The notes: generated by a model from the letters alone, not told the origin. Positions 1 to 13,451 are shown, numbered from the stretch's first letter. The stretch: DNA of 20,000 bases from Glandiceps talaboti (GCF_964340395.1 NC_135553.1:26811949-26831948); one strand, 5' to 3'. Numbers and translations: made by a program.

Positions 1-146
1 GTCTCTGTCTGTGTCATCGTTTTCTCCAAAACGGCTGGCTCAATTCAAACAAAATTTGGCACAAGTGTTCCGTTGAGTAATGGCAAGAACTGATTAGGTT
101 TTGGTAAAAATCCCATAAACATTAATGAGCAATTTGCGTAATTAAT
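1..146 (+). repeat. Dispersed repeat A, copy 1
   Basis: It aligns over its length with 9463-9599. Shared words are TGTCATCGTTTTCTCCAAAA, CTCAATTCAAA, GTAATGGCAAGAACTGATTA and CGTAATTAAT. It starts with a TCTG-rich stretch, like copy 2. It contains a perfect 6-bp hairpin, CGTTTT-CTCC-AAAACG, at 18-33. No protein or RNA promoter is visible and the class is unknown. Confidence 0.85.
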
Positions 147-336
147 CGATCGATCATCTGGTCGCACATGCGCTTCATTTTGAAAGTGCACCACAAAAGA
201 TGTAAGGTAAACCAGGAAGCTACGGTACGGATACATGCTGTTGTGAGCACTCAAAATACACATCATCTGTAAGCTTTATTGCCAAAATATACAGTCACGA
301 TCATCTGCTCACTTCACACCTTTCACGCATGTATAC
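147..336. other. Spacer between repeats A and B, copy 1
   Basis: No coding or repeat signal is visible. A GCACCACAAAAGATG word near 188 weakly recalls GCCACACAAAAGAAAG near 9765 in the second A-B interval, which would fit a larger ancestral element with a deletion here. Confidence 0.4.
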
Positions 337-742
337 GATTTGGAGCAGATGGTGTGTCTGTCAATCTTGATCGAATCAAGAATGTATACACGTTACCCAG
401 GGATGAAGTAGGGCAATAATACCTTATCACTTATCACTTCAACTGTTATGATGCGTACCATGAAGTATGTAAACTTTCTGATGCGTAATGGCAATGTTAT
501 GCGGGTTTCAATTTCATTTATTATTTACTGTGGAAATGGGTGTACATATCTAAAGTATGTAGGGGATCACGAAAGATGAGTGCAGTCAAGGATGGCAAGC
601 TTTCCTGGCATTTGAACAAATTTTTTTGACAACTAACTTTCACTGGGACTTGAAAAAATCACAGATGTAGAGCTAAATTTCTTGCAAAAAATTTTGATAT
701 TGCAAGACTACCCTTGCGGAAGGCATTCAGTTTAAATCTGGT
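337..742 (+). repeat. Dispersed repeat B, copy 1
   Basis: About 406 bp matching 10643-11102 in direct orientation. Shared words are GATTTGGAGCAGATGGT, GAAGTAGGGCAATAATA, ACCATGAAGTATGTAAACTT, GTAGGGGATCACGAAAGA, GGATGGCAAGCTTTCCTGG and AGTTTAAATCTGGT. It lacks a stretch around CTGAGAATAGGAGGCGGG that copy 2 has. No intact reading frame is shared. Confidence 0.85.
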
Positions 743-973
743 TTGTCTTGCTTGATTTGTTCATATATGCATTTTCGGTCGATGGCCTCTCAATGCAAAA
801 TAAATATGCGTTCAATGATCACTGTAGAGTAGTATCTCTGATGAAAGTAAGTTCTCCTCAAGTAGCAATACATTCAGTATTCATACTATCTTGATTAGGA
901 TGACTATATCCATATAACCATGCAGGGCACCATTATCACCTACTTGTAATCTACCACATACAACAACACAACA
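743..973. other. Spacer before array 1, nothing recognised
   Basis: About 230 bp of AT-rich sequence between repeat B copy 1 and the degenerate left edge of array 1. I checked it for a further minus-strand GH31 exon and found none. Confidence 0.5.
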
Positions 974-1097
974 GTGTCTATCTTAGTTTACCTATAGCTT
1001 TATTTCCATAGTAGTATATCAACAACAGCTTGTTTATAGCATCTTGATTTCAACAGTAGTGTCTATCTTAGTTTGCCTATAGCCTGATTTCTATAGC

Positions 1098-2596
1098 AGT
1101 ATATCAACAATAGTTTTAGTTTGTGTCTTAGTTTGCCTTTAGTTTGATTTCCATAGTAGTATATCAACAATAGTTTTAGTTTGTGTCTATCTTAGTTTGC
1201 GTATAGCCTGATTTCCATAGTAGTATATCAACAATAGTTTTAGTTTGTGTCTATCTTTGTTTGCCTATATCTTGATTTCCATAGTAGTATATCAACAATA
1301 GTTTTAGTTAGTGTCTATCTTAGTTTGCCTATAGCTTGATTTCCATAGTAGTATATCGACAACAGTTTTAGTTTGTGTCTATCTTAGTTTGCCTATAGCT
1401 TGATTTCCATAGTAGTATATCAACAGTAGTTTTAGTTTGTGTCTATCTTAGTTTGCCTATAGCTTGATTTCCATAATAGTATATCGACACGTTTTAGTTT
1501 GTGTCTATCTTAGTTTGCCTATAGTTTGATTTCCATAGTAGTATATCAAGTTTCAGTTTGTCTTAGTTTACCTATAGCTTGATTTCCATAGTAGTATATC
1601 AACATTAGTTATAGTTTGTGTCTATCTTAGTTTGCCTATAGCTTGATTTCCATAGTAGTATATCAACAACAGTTTTAGTTTGTGTCTATCTTAGTTTGCC
1701 TATAGCTTGATTTCCATAGTAGTATATCCACAATAGTTTTAGTTAGTGTCTATCTTAGTTTGCCTATAGCTTGATTTCCATAGTAGTATATCAACAATAG
1801 TTTTAGTTTGTGTCTATCTTATTTTGCCTATAGCCTGATTTCCATAGTATATCAACAATAGTTTTAGTTTGTGTCTTAGTTTGCCTTTAGTTTGATTTCC
1901 ATAGTAGTATATCAACAATAGTTTTAGTTTGTGTCTATCTTAGTTTGCGTATAGCCTGATTTCCATAGTAGTATATCAACAATAGTTTTAGTTTGTGTCT
2001 ATCTTTGTTTGCCTATATCTTGATTTCCATAGTAGTATATCAACAATAGTTTTAGTTAGTGTCTATCTTAGTTTGCCTATAGCTTGATTTCCATAGTAGT
2101 ATATCGACAACAGTTTTAGTTTGTGTCTATCTTAGTTTGCCTATAGCTTGATTTCCATAGTAGTATATCAACAGTAGTTTTAGTTTGTGTCTATCTTAGT
2201 TTGCCTATAGCTTGATTTCCATAATAGTATATCGACACGTTTTAGTTTGTGTCTATCTTAGTTTGCCTATAGTTTGATTTCCATAGTAGTATATCAAGTT
2301 TCAGTTTGTCTTAGTTTACCTATAGCTTGATTTCCATAGTAGTATATCAACATTAGTTATAGTTTGTGTCTATCTTAGTTTGCCTATAGCTTGATTTCCA
2401 TAGTAGTATATCAACAACAGTTTTAGTTTGTGTCTATCTTAGTTTGCCTATAGCTTGATTTCCATAGTAGTATATCCACAATAGTTTTAGTTAGTGTCTA
2501 TCTTAGTTTGCCTATAGCTTGATTTCCATAGTAGTATATCAACAATAGTTTTAGTTTGTGTCTATCTTATTTTGCCTATAGCCTGATTTCCATAGT
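1098..2596. repeat. Higher-order repeat, two 748-bp copies inside array 1
   Basis: Rare variant markers recur 748 bp apart: GTATAGCCTG after TTTGC at 1201 and 1949, and CCATAATAGT at 1471 and 2219. The intervening units, with their private variants, occur in the same order. One 748-bp block is about 12 basic units with short forms included. Confidence 0.92.
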
Positions 2597-2700
2597 ATAT
2601 CAACAATAGTTTTAGTTTGTGTCTTAGTTTGCCTTTAGTTTGATTTCCATAGTAGTATATCAACAATAGTTTTAGTTTGTGTCTATCTTAGTTTGCCTAT

Positions 2701-4933
2701 AGTCTGATTTCCATAGTAGTATATCAACAACAGTTTTAATTTGTGTCTATCTTTGTTTGCCTATAGCTTGATTTCCATAGTAGTATATCAACAATAGTTT
2801 TAGTTTGTGTCTATCTTAGTTTGCCTATAGCCTGATTTCCATAGTAGTATATCAACAACAGTTTTAGTTTGTGTCTATCTTAGTTTGCCTATAGCTTGAT
2901 TTCCATAGTAGTATATCCACAATAGTTTTAGTTAGTGTCTATCTTAGTTTGCCTATAGCTTGATTTCCATAGTAGTATATCAACAATAGTTTTAGTTTGT
3001 GTCTATCTTATTTTGCCTATAGCCTGATTTCCATAGTATATCAACAATAGTTTTAGTTTGTGTCTTAGTTTGCCTTTAGTTTGATTTCCATAGTAGTATA
3101 TTAACAATAGTTTTAGTTTGTGTCTATCTTAGTTTGCCTATAGTCTGATTTCCATAGTAGTATATCAACAACAGTTTTAATTTGTGTCTATCTTTGTTTG
3201 CCTATAGCTTGATTTCCATAGTAGTATATCAACAATAGTTTTAGTTTGTGTCTATCTTAGTTTGCCTATAGCCTGATTTCCATAGTAGTATATCAACAAT
3301 AGTTTTAGTTTGTGCCTACCTTAGTTTGCTTATAGTTTGATTTCCATAGTAGTATATCAACAGTAGTTTTAGTTTGTGTCTATCTTAGAGTGCCTATAGT
3401 TTGATTTCCATAGTAGTACATCAACAGTAGTTTTAGTTTGTGTCTATCTTAGTTTGCCTATAGCTTGATTTCCATAGTAGTATATCAACAGTAGTTTTAG
3501 TTTGTGTTTATCTAAGTTTGCCTATAGCTTGATTTCTATAGTAGTATATCAACAATAGTTTTAGTTTAAATGTGTCTATCTTAGTTTGCCTATAGCTTGA
3601 TTTCCATAGTAGTATATCAACAGTAGTTTTAGTTTGTGTCTATCTTAGTTTGCCTATAGCTTGATTTCCATAGTAGTATATCAACAATAGTTTTAGTTTA
3701 TGGCTATCTTAGTTTGCCTATAGCTTGATTTCTATAGTAGTATATCAACAATAGTTTTAGTTTAAATGTGTCTATCTTAGTTTGCCTATAGTTTGATTTC
3801 CATAGTAGTATATCAACAATAGTTTTAGTTTGTGTCTATCTTAGTTTGCCTATAGTCTGATTTCCATAGTAGTATATCAACAACAGTTTTAATTTGTGTC
3901 TATCTTTGTTTGCCTATAGCTTGATTTCCATAGTAGTATATCAACAATAGTTTTAGTTTGTGTCTATCTTAGTTTGCCTATAGCCTGATTTCCATAGTAG
4001 TATATCAACAACAGTTTTAGTTTGTGTCTATCTTAGTTTGCCTATAGCTTGATTTCCATAGTAGTATATCCACAATAGTTTTAGTTAGTGTCTATCTTAG
4101 TTTGCCTATAGCTTGATTTCCATAGTAGTATATCAACAATAGTTTTAGTTTGTGTCTATCTTATTTTGCCTATAGCCTGATTTCCATAGTATATCAACAA
4201 TAGTTTTAGTTTGTGTCTTAGTTTGCCTTTAGTTTGATTTCCATAGTAGTATATCAACAATAGTTTTAGTTTGTGTCTATCTTAGTTTGCCTATAGTCTG
4301 ATTTCCATAGTAGTATATCAACAACAGTTTTAATTTGTGTCTATCTTTGTTTGCCTATAGCTTGATTTCCATAGTAGTATATCAACAATAGTTTTAGTTT
4401 GTGTCTATCTTAGTTTGCCTATAGCCTGATTTCCATAGTAGTATATCAACAATAGTTTTAGTTTGTGCCTACCTTAGTTTGCTTATAGTTTGATTTCCAT
4501 AGTAGTATATCAATAGTAGTTTTAGTTTGTGTCTATCTTAGAGTGCCTATAGTTTGATTTCCATAGTAGTACATCAACAGTAGTTTTAGTTTGTGTCTAT
4601 CTTAGTTTGCCTATAGCTTGATTTCCATAGTAGTATATCAACAGTAGTTTTAGTTTGTGTCTATCTAAGTTTGCCTATAGCTTGATTTCTATAGTAGTAT
4701 ATCAACAATAGTTTTAGTTTAAATGTGTCTATCTTAGTTTGCCTATAGCTTGATTTCCATAGTAGTATATCAACAGTAGTTTTAGTTTGTGTCTATCTTA
4801 GTTTGCCTATAGCTTGATTTCCATAGTAGTATATCAACAATAGTTTTAGTTTATGGCTATCTTAGTTTGCCTATAGCTTGATTTCTATAGTAGTATATCA
4901 ACAATAGTTTTAGTTTAAATGTGTCTATCTTAG
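2701..4933. repeat. Higher-order repeat, 1153-bp block duplicated, containing a 441-bp spacing
   Basis: The marker AGTCTGATTTCC followed by TTTTAATTTG is at 2701, 3142, 3854 and 4295, and TTAGAGTGCC recurs with its AGAG at 3387 and 4540. The spacings 441, 712 and 441 define an 1153-bp block present twice. I found only a few single-base differences between the copies by eye. Confidence 0.92.
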
Positions 4934-5109
4934 TTTGCCTATAGCTTGATTTCCATAGTAGTATATCAACAGTAGTTTTAGTTTGTGTCTATCTTAGTTT
5001 GCCTATAGCTTGATTTCTATAGTAGTATATCAACAATAGTTTTAGTTTGTGTCTATCTTTGTTTGCCTATAGCTTGATTTCCATAGTAGTATATCAACAA
5101 TAGTTTTAG

Positions 5110-6620
5110 TTTGTGTCTATCTTAGTTTGCGTATAGCCTGATTTCCATAGTAGTATATCAACAATAGTTTTAGTTTGTGTCTATCTTTGTTTGCCTATAT
5201 CTTGATTTCCATAGTAGTATATCAACAATAGTTTTAGTTAGTGTCTATCTTAGTTTGCCTATAGCTTGATTTCCATAGTAGTATATCGACAACAGTTTTA
5301 GTTTGTGTCTATCTTAGTTTGCCTATAGCTTGATTTCCATAGTAGTATATCAACAGTAGTTTTAGTTTGTGTCTATCTTAGTTTGCCTATAGCTTGATTT
5401 CCATAATAGTATATCGACACGTTTTAGTTTGTGTCTATCTTAGTTTGCCTATAGTTTGATTTCCATAGTAGTATATCAAGTTTCAGTTTGTCTTAGTTTA
5501 CCTATAGCTTGATTTCCATAGTAGTATATCAACATTAGTTATAGTTTGTGTCTATCTTAGTTTGCCTATAGCTTGATTTCCATAGTAGTATATCAACAAC
5601 AGTTTTAGTTTGTGTCTATCTTAGTTTGCCTATAGCTTGATTTCCATAGTAGTATATCCACAATAGTTTTAGTTAGTGTCTATCTTAGTTTGCCTATAGC
5701 TTGATTTCCATAGTAGTATATCAACAATAGTTTTAGTTTGTGTCTATCTTATTTTGCCTATAGCCTGATTTCCATAGTATATCAACAATAGTTTTAGTTT
5801 GTGTCTTAGTTTGCCTTTACTTTGATTTCCATAGTAGTATATCAACAATAGTTTTAGTTTGTGTCTATCTTAGTTTGCCTATAGTCTGATTTCCATAGTA
5901 GTATATCAACAACAGTTTTAATTTGTGTCTATCTTTGTTTGCCTATAGCTTGATTTCCATAGTAGTATATCAACAATAGTTTTAGTTTGTGCCTACCTTA
6001 GTTTGCTTATAGTTTGATTTCCATAGTAGTATATCAACAGTAGTTTTAGTTTGTGTCTATCTTAGAGTGCCTATAGTTTGATTTCCATAGTAGTACATCA
6101 ACAGTAGTTTTAGTTTGTGTCTATCTTAGTTTGCCTGTAGCTTGATTTCCATAGTAGTATATCAACAGTAGTTTTAGTTTGTGTCTATCTAAGTTTGCCT
6201 ATAGCTTGATTTCTATAGTAGTATATCAACAATAGTTTTAGTTTAAATGTGTCTATCTTAGTTTGCCTATAGCTTGATTTCCATAGTAGTATATCAACAG
6301 TAGTTTTAGTTTGTGTCTATCTTAGTTTGCCTATAGCTTGATTTCCATAGTAGTATATCAACAATAGTTTTAGTTTATGGCTATCTTAGTTTGCCTATAG
6401 CTTGATTTCTATAGTAGTATATCAACAATAGTTTTAGTTTAAATGTGTCTATCTTAGTTTGCCTATAGCTTGATTTCCATAGTAGTATATCAACAGTAGT
6501 TTTAGTTTGTGTCTATCTTAGTTTGCCTATAGCTTGATTTCTATAGTAGTATATCAACAATAGTTTTAGTTTGTGTCTATCTTTGTTTGCCTATAGCTTG
6601 ATTTCCATAGTAGTATATCA
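5110..6620. repeat. Third, mosaic copy of array-1 higher-order blocks
   Basis: Markers at 5131, 5401 and 5883 repeat those at 1949, 2219 and 2701 with a constant offset of 3182 bp. After about 5960 the match jumps to the 1153-bp block at an offset of 1524 bp (6064 against 4540), 64 bp less than the 1588 bp seen just before. One unit is therefore missing at the switch. Confidence 0.85.
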
Positions 6621-7250
6621 ACAGTAGTTTTAGTCTGTGTCTATCTTAGTTTGCCTATAGCTTGATTTCCATAGTAGTATATTAACAGTAGTTTTAGTTT
6701 GCGTCTATCTTAGTTTGCCTATAGCTTGATTTCCATAGTAGTATATCAACAGTAGTTTTAGTTTGTGTCTATCTTAGTTTGCCTATAGCTTGATTTCTAT
6801 AGTAGTATATCAACAATAGTTTTAGTTTGTGTCTATCTTAGTTTGCCTATAGCCTGATTTCTATAGTAGTATATCAACAGTAGTTTTAGTTTAAATGTGT
6901 CTATCTTAGTTTGCCTATAGCTTGATTTCCATAGTAGTACATCAACAATAGTTTTAGTTTAAATATGTCTATCTTAGTTTGCCTATAGCTTGATTTCCAT
7001 AGTAGTATATTAACAGTAGTTTTAGTTTGCGTCTATCTTAGTTTGCCTATAGCTTGATTTCCATAGTAGTATATCAACAATAGTTTTAGTTTGTGTCTAT
7101 CTTAGTTTGCCTATAGCCTGATTTCTATAGTAGTATATCAACAGTAGTTTTAGTTTAAATGTGTCTATCTTTGTTTGCCTATAGCTTGATTTCCATAGTA
7201 GTACATCAACAATAGTTTTAGTTTAAATGTGTCTATCTTAGTTTGCCTAT

Positions 7251-7454
7251 AGTCTGATTTCCATAGTAGTATATCAACAATAGTTTTAGTTTAAATGTGT
7301 CTATCTTAGTTTGCCTATAGTCTGATTTCCATAGTAGTATATCAACAATAGTTTTAGTTTAAATGTGTCTATCTTAGTTTGCCTATAGTCTGATTTCCAT
7401 AGTAGTATATCAACAATAGTTTTAGTTTAAATGTGTCTATCTTAGTTTGCCTAT
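7251..7454. repeat. Three identical 68-bp units within array 1
   Basis: AGTCTGATTTCC starts at 7251, 7319 and 7387, exactly 68 bp apart. Each unit carries the TTTAAATGTGTC insertion. This is a recent local amplification of one variant unit. Confidence 0.85.
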
Positions 7455-8280
7455 AGCTTGATTTCCATAGTACTATATCAAGTTTCAGTTTGTCTATCTT
7501 AGTTTGCCTATAGCTTGATTTCCATAGTAGTATATCAACAATAGTTTTAGTTTGTGTCTATCTTATTTTGCCTATAGCCTGATTTCCATAGTAGTATATC
7601 AACAATAGTTTTAGTTTGTGTCTTAGTTTGCCTTTAGTTTGATTTCCATAGTAGTATATCAACAATAGTTTTAGTTTGTGTCTATCTTAGAGTGCCTATA
7701 GTTTGATTTCCATAGTAGTATATCAACAACAGTTTTAGTTTGTGTCTATCTTAGTTTGCCTATAGCTTGATTTCCATAGTAGTATATCAACAATAGTTTT
7801 AGTTTGTGTCTTAGTTTGCCTTTAGTTTGATTTCCATAGTAGTATATCAACAATAGTTTTAGTTTGTGTCTATCTTAGTTTGCCTATAGTCTGATTTCCA
7901 TAGTAGTATATTAACAATAGTTTTAGTTTGTGTCTATCTTAGTTTGCCTATAGCTTAATTTCCATAGTAGTATATCAACAATAGTTTTAGTTTGTGTCTA
8001 TCTTATTTTGCCTATAGCTTGATTTCCATAGTAGTATATCAACAGTAGTTTTAGTTTGTGTCTATCTTATTTTGCCTATAGCTTAATTTCCATAGTAGTA
8101 TATTAACAATAGTTATAGTTTGTGTCTATCTTAGTTTGCCTATAGCTTGATTTCCATAGTAGTATATCAACAATAGTTTTAGTTTGCGTCTATCTTAGTT
8201 TGCCTATAGCTTAATTTCCATAGTAGTATATCAACAGTTTTTTCCTTCCTTAATGAAGGAAATACTTTAGGGGGAGAAAA

Positions 8281-8283
8281 GTC

Positions 8284-8370
<87 letters not shown>
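8281..8370. repeat. (TG)n microsatellite
   Basis: GTCTGTCTGTG followed by almost pure TG to 8370 with one TA interruption. It borders the 3' end of the LINE copy. Confidence 0.97.
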
Positions 8371-8372
<2 letters not shown>

Positions 8373-9385
8373 ATTTTATTTATTTTCTGCATCCCTTTTA
8401 TATCAGGGGCTCACTAAAAACATTAGGAGCAGCATTTACATAGAATCAAATACATACAAAAAAATTTAAATATCATGTTAAAATAGCAACTAATAACTTC
8501 AAAGAAATAATAAGAGAGAAAGAAAGAGATAAAAAATTACAATTCTCCATCAGGTTAAACATGTTTTCCTATGTTCCATTGCACTACTTAGAAATCGATG
8601 GATAAATTTGTCAATTTTTTTACTTAATAAAATGTTATAATTTTTTTTTTCTTTTTTTTTTTTTTTTTGTACTGTCTCCTATAAAGAGGCTTAACAGTTC
8701 TTTGCCTTGTATAAAATCTTGATATAGGTTTGTCTCTGTATGGTTAAGTAAAAGATCTTTTGTGTTCTTCATTAGGATGTGACGATAGGTAGAAAGGCTT
8801 TCACACGAAAAGAGAAAGTGTTCAAGTGTTTCATCTTCTTGTCCACAGCAGGGACAGGAGCAATCAAAGTTACAGTTTTCCCACTTTCTCTTTTCATATG
8901 AGAGTCCTAATGTATAGGATCTTGCTTTAAATTTTAATTGTGGCCCTTTGAAGTCATTTACTGATTTAAGATACGGTTCCATTTCTAAAGATGTTTTGAA
9001 CCTACGGTAGTGAATGAGACTAGACTTTTTTTCCATATCTTCTTTCCATTTAGATTCATCATACTTGAAAATTATTTGCTTGATTTTATTGTCTGTGAGA
9101 TTTTTTATTTCTTCTCTATGTGTTTTGAGATTTGTTAAGACGTTATTTATAGATTTAGGCCAATCCCAGCACAGGTTTATCGTGTTCATTTCAGAGTCTT
9201 GACTGATTGCAGTGAGTTTGTTGAATACAATCTTGGTCCAGCGTGTTTCTGGAAGATTACATAGTCTTTTTAAATATTTCAGTTTCAACACATTAAATTT
9301 ACTTATCATTGTGGTCCAACCTAGGTCACCAAGTACTGCCTCATTTGCAGTGTAACGAGTTGCCTTTAAAATGAATTTCCCCACA
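8371..9385 (-). mobile_element. 5'-truncated non-LTR retrotransposon (LINE)
   Basis: On the minus strand this stretch holds the C-terminal coding part of a LINE (9385-8669), an A-rich tract (8668-8641) and about 270 bp that read as a 3' UTR. It ends in repeated AATAAA-like words at 8371, next to (CA)n on that strand. The 5' end stops abruptly at 9385 against another CA/CAGA tract. Truncation at the 5' end is the usual result of incomplete target-primed reverse transcription. An alternative is that the A tract at 8641-8668 is itself the tail and the rest is older flank. It lies in the same orientation as the GH31 gene. Confidence 0.8.
8635..9385 (-). pseudogene. LINE ORF2 C-terminal remnant with CCHC motif
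   Basis: The minus-strand frame runs from a microsatellite-derived start (9483) through GKFILKATRYTANEAVLGDLGW to a CX2CX8HX4C motif (C210, C213, H222, C227 counted from the Met at 9483) inside SCPCCGQEDETLEHFLFSC. This C-terminal arrangement, a GELGW-like block, an RxxKT region and a CCHC knuckle, is typical of invertebrate non-LTR retrotransposon polyproteins downstream of the reverse transcriptase. The endonuclease and reverse transcriptase domains are absent. The first 33 residues (TDRQ and THTH repeats) come from the adjacent microsatellite. The last ten (KKKKKRKKKL) come from the A tract, so neither natural end is present. The remaining frame has no internal stop, suggesting a fairly recent insertion. 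Confidence 0.82.
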
Positions 9386-9408
9386 GTGTGTGTGTGTTTG
9401 TGTGTGTG

Positions 9409-9441
<33 letters not shown>

Positions 9442-9462
9442 TTCTGTTTGTTTGTCTGTCTG
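9386..9462. repeat. Compound TG/TCTG/TTTG microsatellite
   Basis: (TG)n passes into (TCTG)n and a short TTTG part, ending at repeat A copy 2. It resembles the GTCTGTCTG(TG)n tract at 8281, on the other side of the LINE. Confidence 0.95.
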
Positions 9463-9599
9463 CTGTGTCATCGTTTTCTCCAAAACGGCTTCCTCAATTC
9501 AAATGAAATTCAGCACACCTGTTCCGTAGGGTAATGGCAAGAACTGATTAGGCTTTAGTAAACATCCCATGAATATTAATGGACATTTACGTAATTAAT
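9463..9599 (+). repeat. Dispersed repeat A, copy 2
   Basis: Same orientation as copy 1 at 1-146, diverged by substitutions and small indels. The hairpin CGTTTT-CTCC-AAAACG is kept at 9472-9487. It follows directly on a TG/TCTG microsatellite. The element may run on to about 9760, but copy 1 does not share that part convincingly. Confidence 0.85.
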
Positions 9600-10642
9600 T
9601 GTTTTCGGTAATTAGGCTATATCTCAAGAATGCACGTTTCAAATTCATTATAACTTGGTACATACATTTGTGATACTAAAGCACATCTGTCCTGAAATCA
9701 TTATCAATTTAGCATTTAGCTTATATAATAAGTTATTGGCATATTTTCGGTAATTAGATGCGGTGCCACACAAAAGAAAGTTGTTGTTTCTGGCCAGGAA
9801 ATGTTGCCTAAAGTGGTGTGATGACACAAATTGTTTTGTTGTTAGTGATTAGTTCTGCAGTTGTCTTCCCTGAAGTAGCAATTAATGTAGGGAGAGTTAT
9901 TTTGTGTTTTCCCTTGGATCTGCAGTCTGCATTGGCTGGACAAACATGAGGAAAAAGATTGAGGCGGGGTATTTAAGTGATGCAAACTCATTAGAAAACA
10001 TTTTTTTTTTGTCTTGGCCTATAGTGATAACAAAATTGCATTTTTTAATAGGTTTACAATGGGCGTGGAGTTCACAAACAGGTGAAATATTTATCATCGT
10101 TTCAATTTCATCAAATATATGGACATATCAGTTTGAAATTTCACACACAAATGCGCAGATGAATAAAGAGAAATCGTATCTTTTTAGATTTTTGATTAGA
10201 AGTTTAGGAAGTAATATATTGACCTTGGACCGTCTCTTTTTTACTGTGTTCTTTTCCGATTTCTCCAAATAACAAACTACCACTGTTTGTTGCAAGGCTT
10301 GTAATCTTTTATCTAGTTCGGTATCTCAGGAAATAAATACACTCACATATTTATCAAGTATAATAGTCTATCATTTATACCGAAGTGTATGTGGTTAAAA
10401 TATGGACAATAGACCTAGCCTATGAAGGAAACTGCCTTCAACACTGTTGTTCACACTGCCTACATAAAAATCGATATTTCTATTCAGCAGTCCACTGTGT
10501 GGGTTCACAACAATATATCGATACTAGTGACCTATACATTGACCTCTATTAATTAGTGTACAGTGAGGACGTGCCACTCAACAAAATCTTGACAAAAACT
10601 ATATGGATTGTGACAAAGTTGATGAAAGTTGGAAACTTAGTG
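9600..10642. other. Unassigned AT-rich stretch, probably intronic
   Basis: No supported gene. TTTTCGGTAATTAG occurs as a 14-bp exact direct repeat at 9602-9615 and 9744-9757. The part to about 9760 may belong to repeat A. I looked for the next GH31 exon on the minus strand, expecting an RPFVISR-like block, and found none. Confidence 0.6.
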
Positions 10643-11102
10643 GATTTGGAGCAGATGGTACGTCTGTCCGTTGAAGCATGAAGTATACACTTTACCCAGT
10701 CACGAAGTAGGGCAATAATATCGTATCACTTCATTGTATTAAAGTTGTTAAACTGTTATGACGCTTACCATGAAGTATGTAAACTTGTATGTGTGTGATG
10801 AATAATTATAGCAATGTCATGTGGGTTTGATTTTCGTTTATTTATTTATTTCGTTTATTATTTGCCGTGGACACAGGTACGGAGTGCATATCCCAGGTAT
10901 GTAGGGGATCACGAAAGACGATTGAAGTCGAGGATGGCAAGCTTTCCTGGGCTGAGAATAGGAGGCGGGCATTTGAACAACATTTTTGACAACTAACTTT
11001 CATTGGGATTTGAAAAATCACAGATATAGAGCTAAATTTCTTGCATAAATCATGAAATTGCAAGACTATACCCTTACGGAAGGCATTTAGTTTAAATCTG
11101 GT
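10643..11102 (+). repeat. Dispersed repeat B, copy 2
   Basis: About 460 bp, homologous to 337-742 and longer through several indels, including a TTTATTTATT expansion near 10840 and the CTGAGAATAGGAGGCGGG segment. It lies just downstream, in gene sense, of the GC donor of the GH31 gene and so is probably intronic. Confidence 0.85.
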
Positions 11103-11214
11103 ATTTTATTGTTTCGTAGTAGTAAGACTATTAATAAGCTAAGCTAAACATCAAGCCGTGATAAATGAAACGATATTTGTGATAAGTTTAATCAGCAAAT
11201 GGATTGTTTTAAAA

Positions 11215-11220
11215 ACTTGC
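11215..11220 (-). other. Non-canonical GC 5' splice site
   Basis: The intron after the HYNLHNLYG exon begins GCAAGT, preceded by ACAG. AG|GCAAGT is the standard consensus of GC-AG introns, where the rest of the donor is strong. No GT donor lies close by that keeps the family sequence. The partner acceptor is not visible in the window. Confidence 0.7.

Positions 11221-13451
<2,231 letters not shown>

Larger units (their letters stand above)
974..8237. repeat. Tandem array 1: 64-bp minisatellite, about 115 copies
   Basis: About 7.26 kb of head-to-tail units; adjacent markers at 1322 and 1386 show the 64-bp period. Landmarks of a unit in + orientation are TTGATTTCCATAGTAG, TATATCAACAATAG, TTTTAGTTTGTGTC and TATCTTAGTTTGCCTATAGC. 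Length variants include loss of TATC (60 bp), loss of TAG (61 bp) and gain of AAAT (68 bp). The left edge (974-1100) is degenerate; the right edge stops sharply at ATATCAACAG before a T-rich stretch. No unit frame is open over many copies. By hand count a unit is T-rich on the + strand (29 T against 16 A). If the GH31 gene continues leftwards, the array is intronic. Confidence 0.97.

Noticed and set aside
45-266. Minus-strand frame of 73 codons
   Set aside because: It lies across repeat A copy 1 and is not kept in copy 2.
743-973. Short minus-strand open stretch (about 27 codons) near 880-960
   Set aside because: No matching splice borders and no similarity to the expected GH31 continuation.
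974-8237. CRISPR-like array
   Set aside because: There are no unique spacers; whole units are similar to one another, and the surrounding gene has eukaryotic introns.
9904-10272. + strand frame of 122 codons with a minus-strand overlap (9897-10097)
   Set aside because: No recognisable motif and AT-rich composition within probable intron; length is not convincing on its own.
10814-11063. Short frames on both strands over repeat B copy 2
   Set aside because: The homologous copy at 337-742 has indels that break these frames, so there is no sign of coding constraint.
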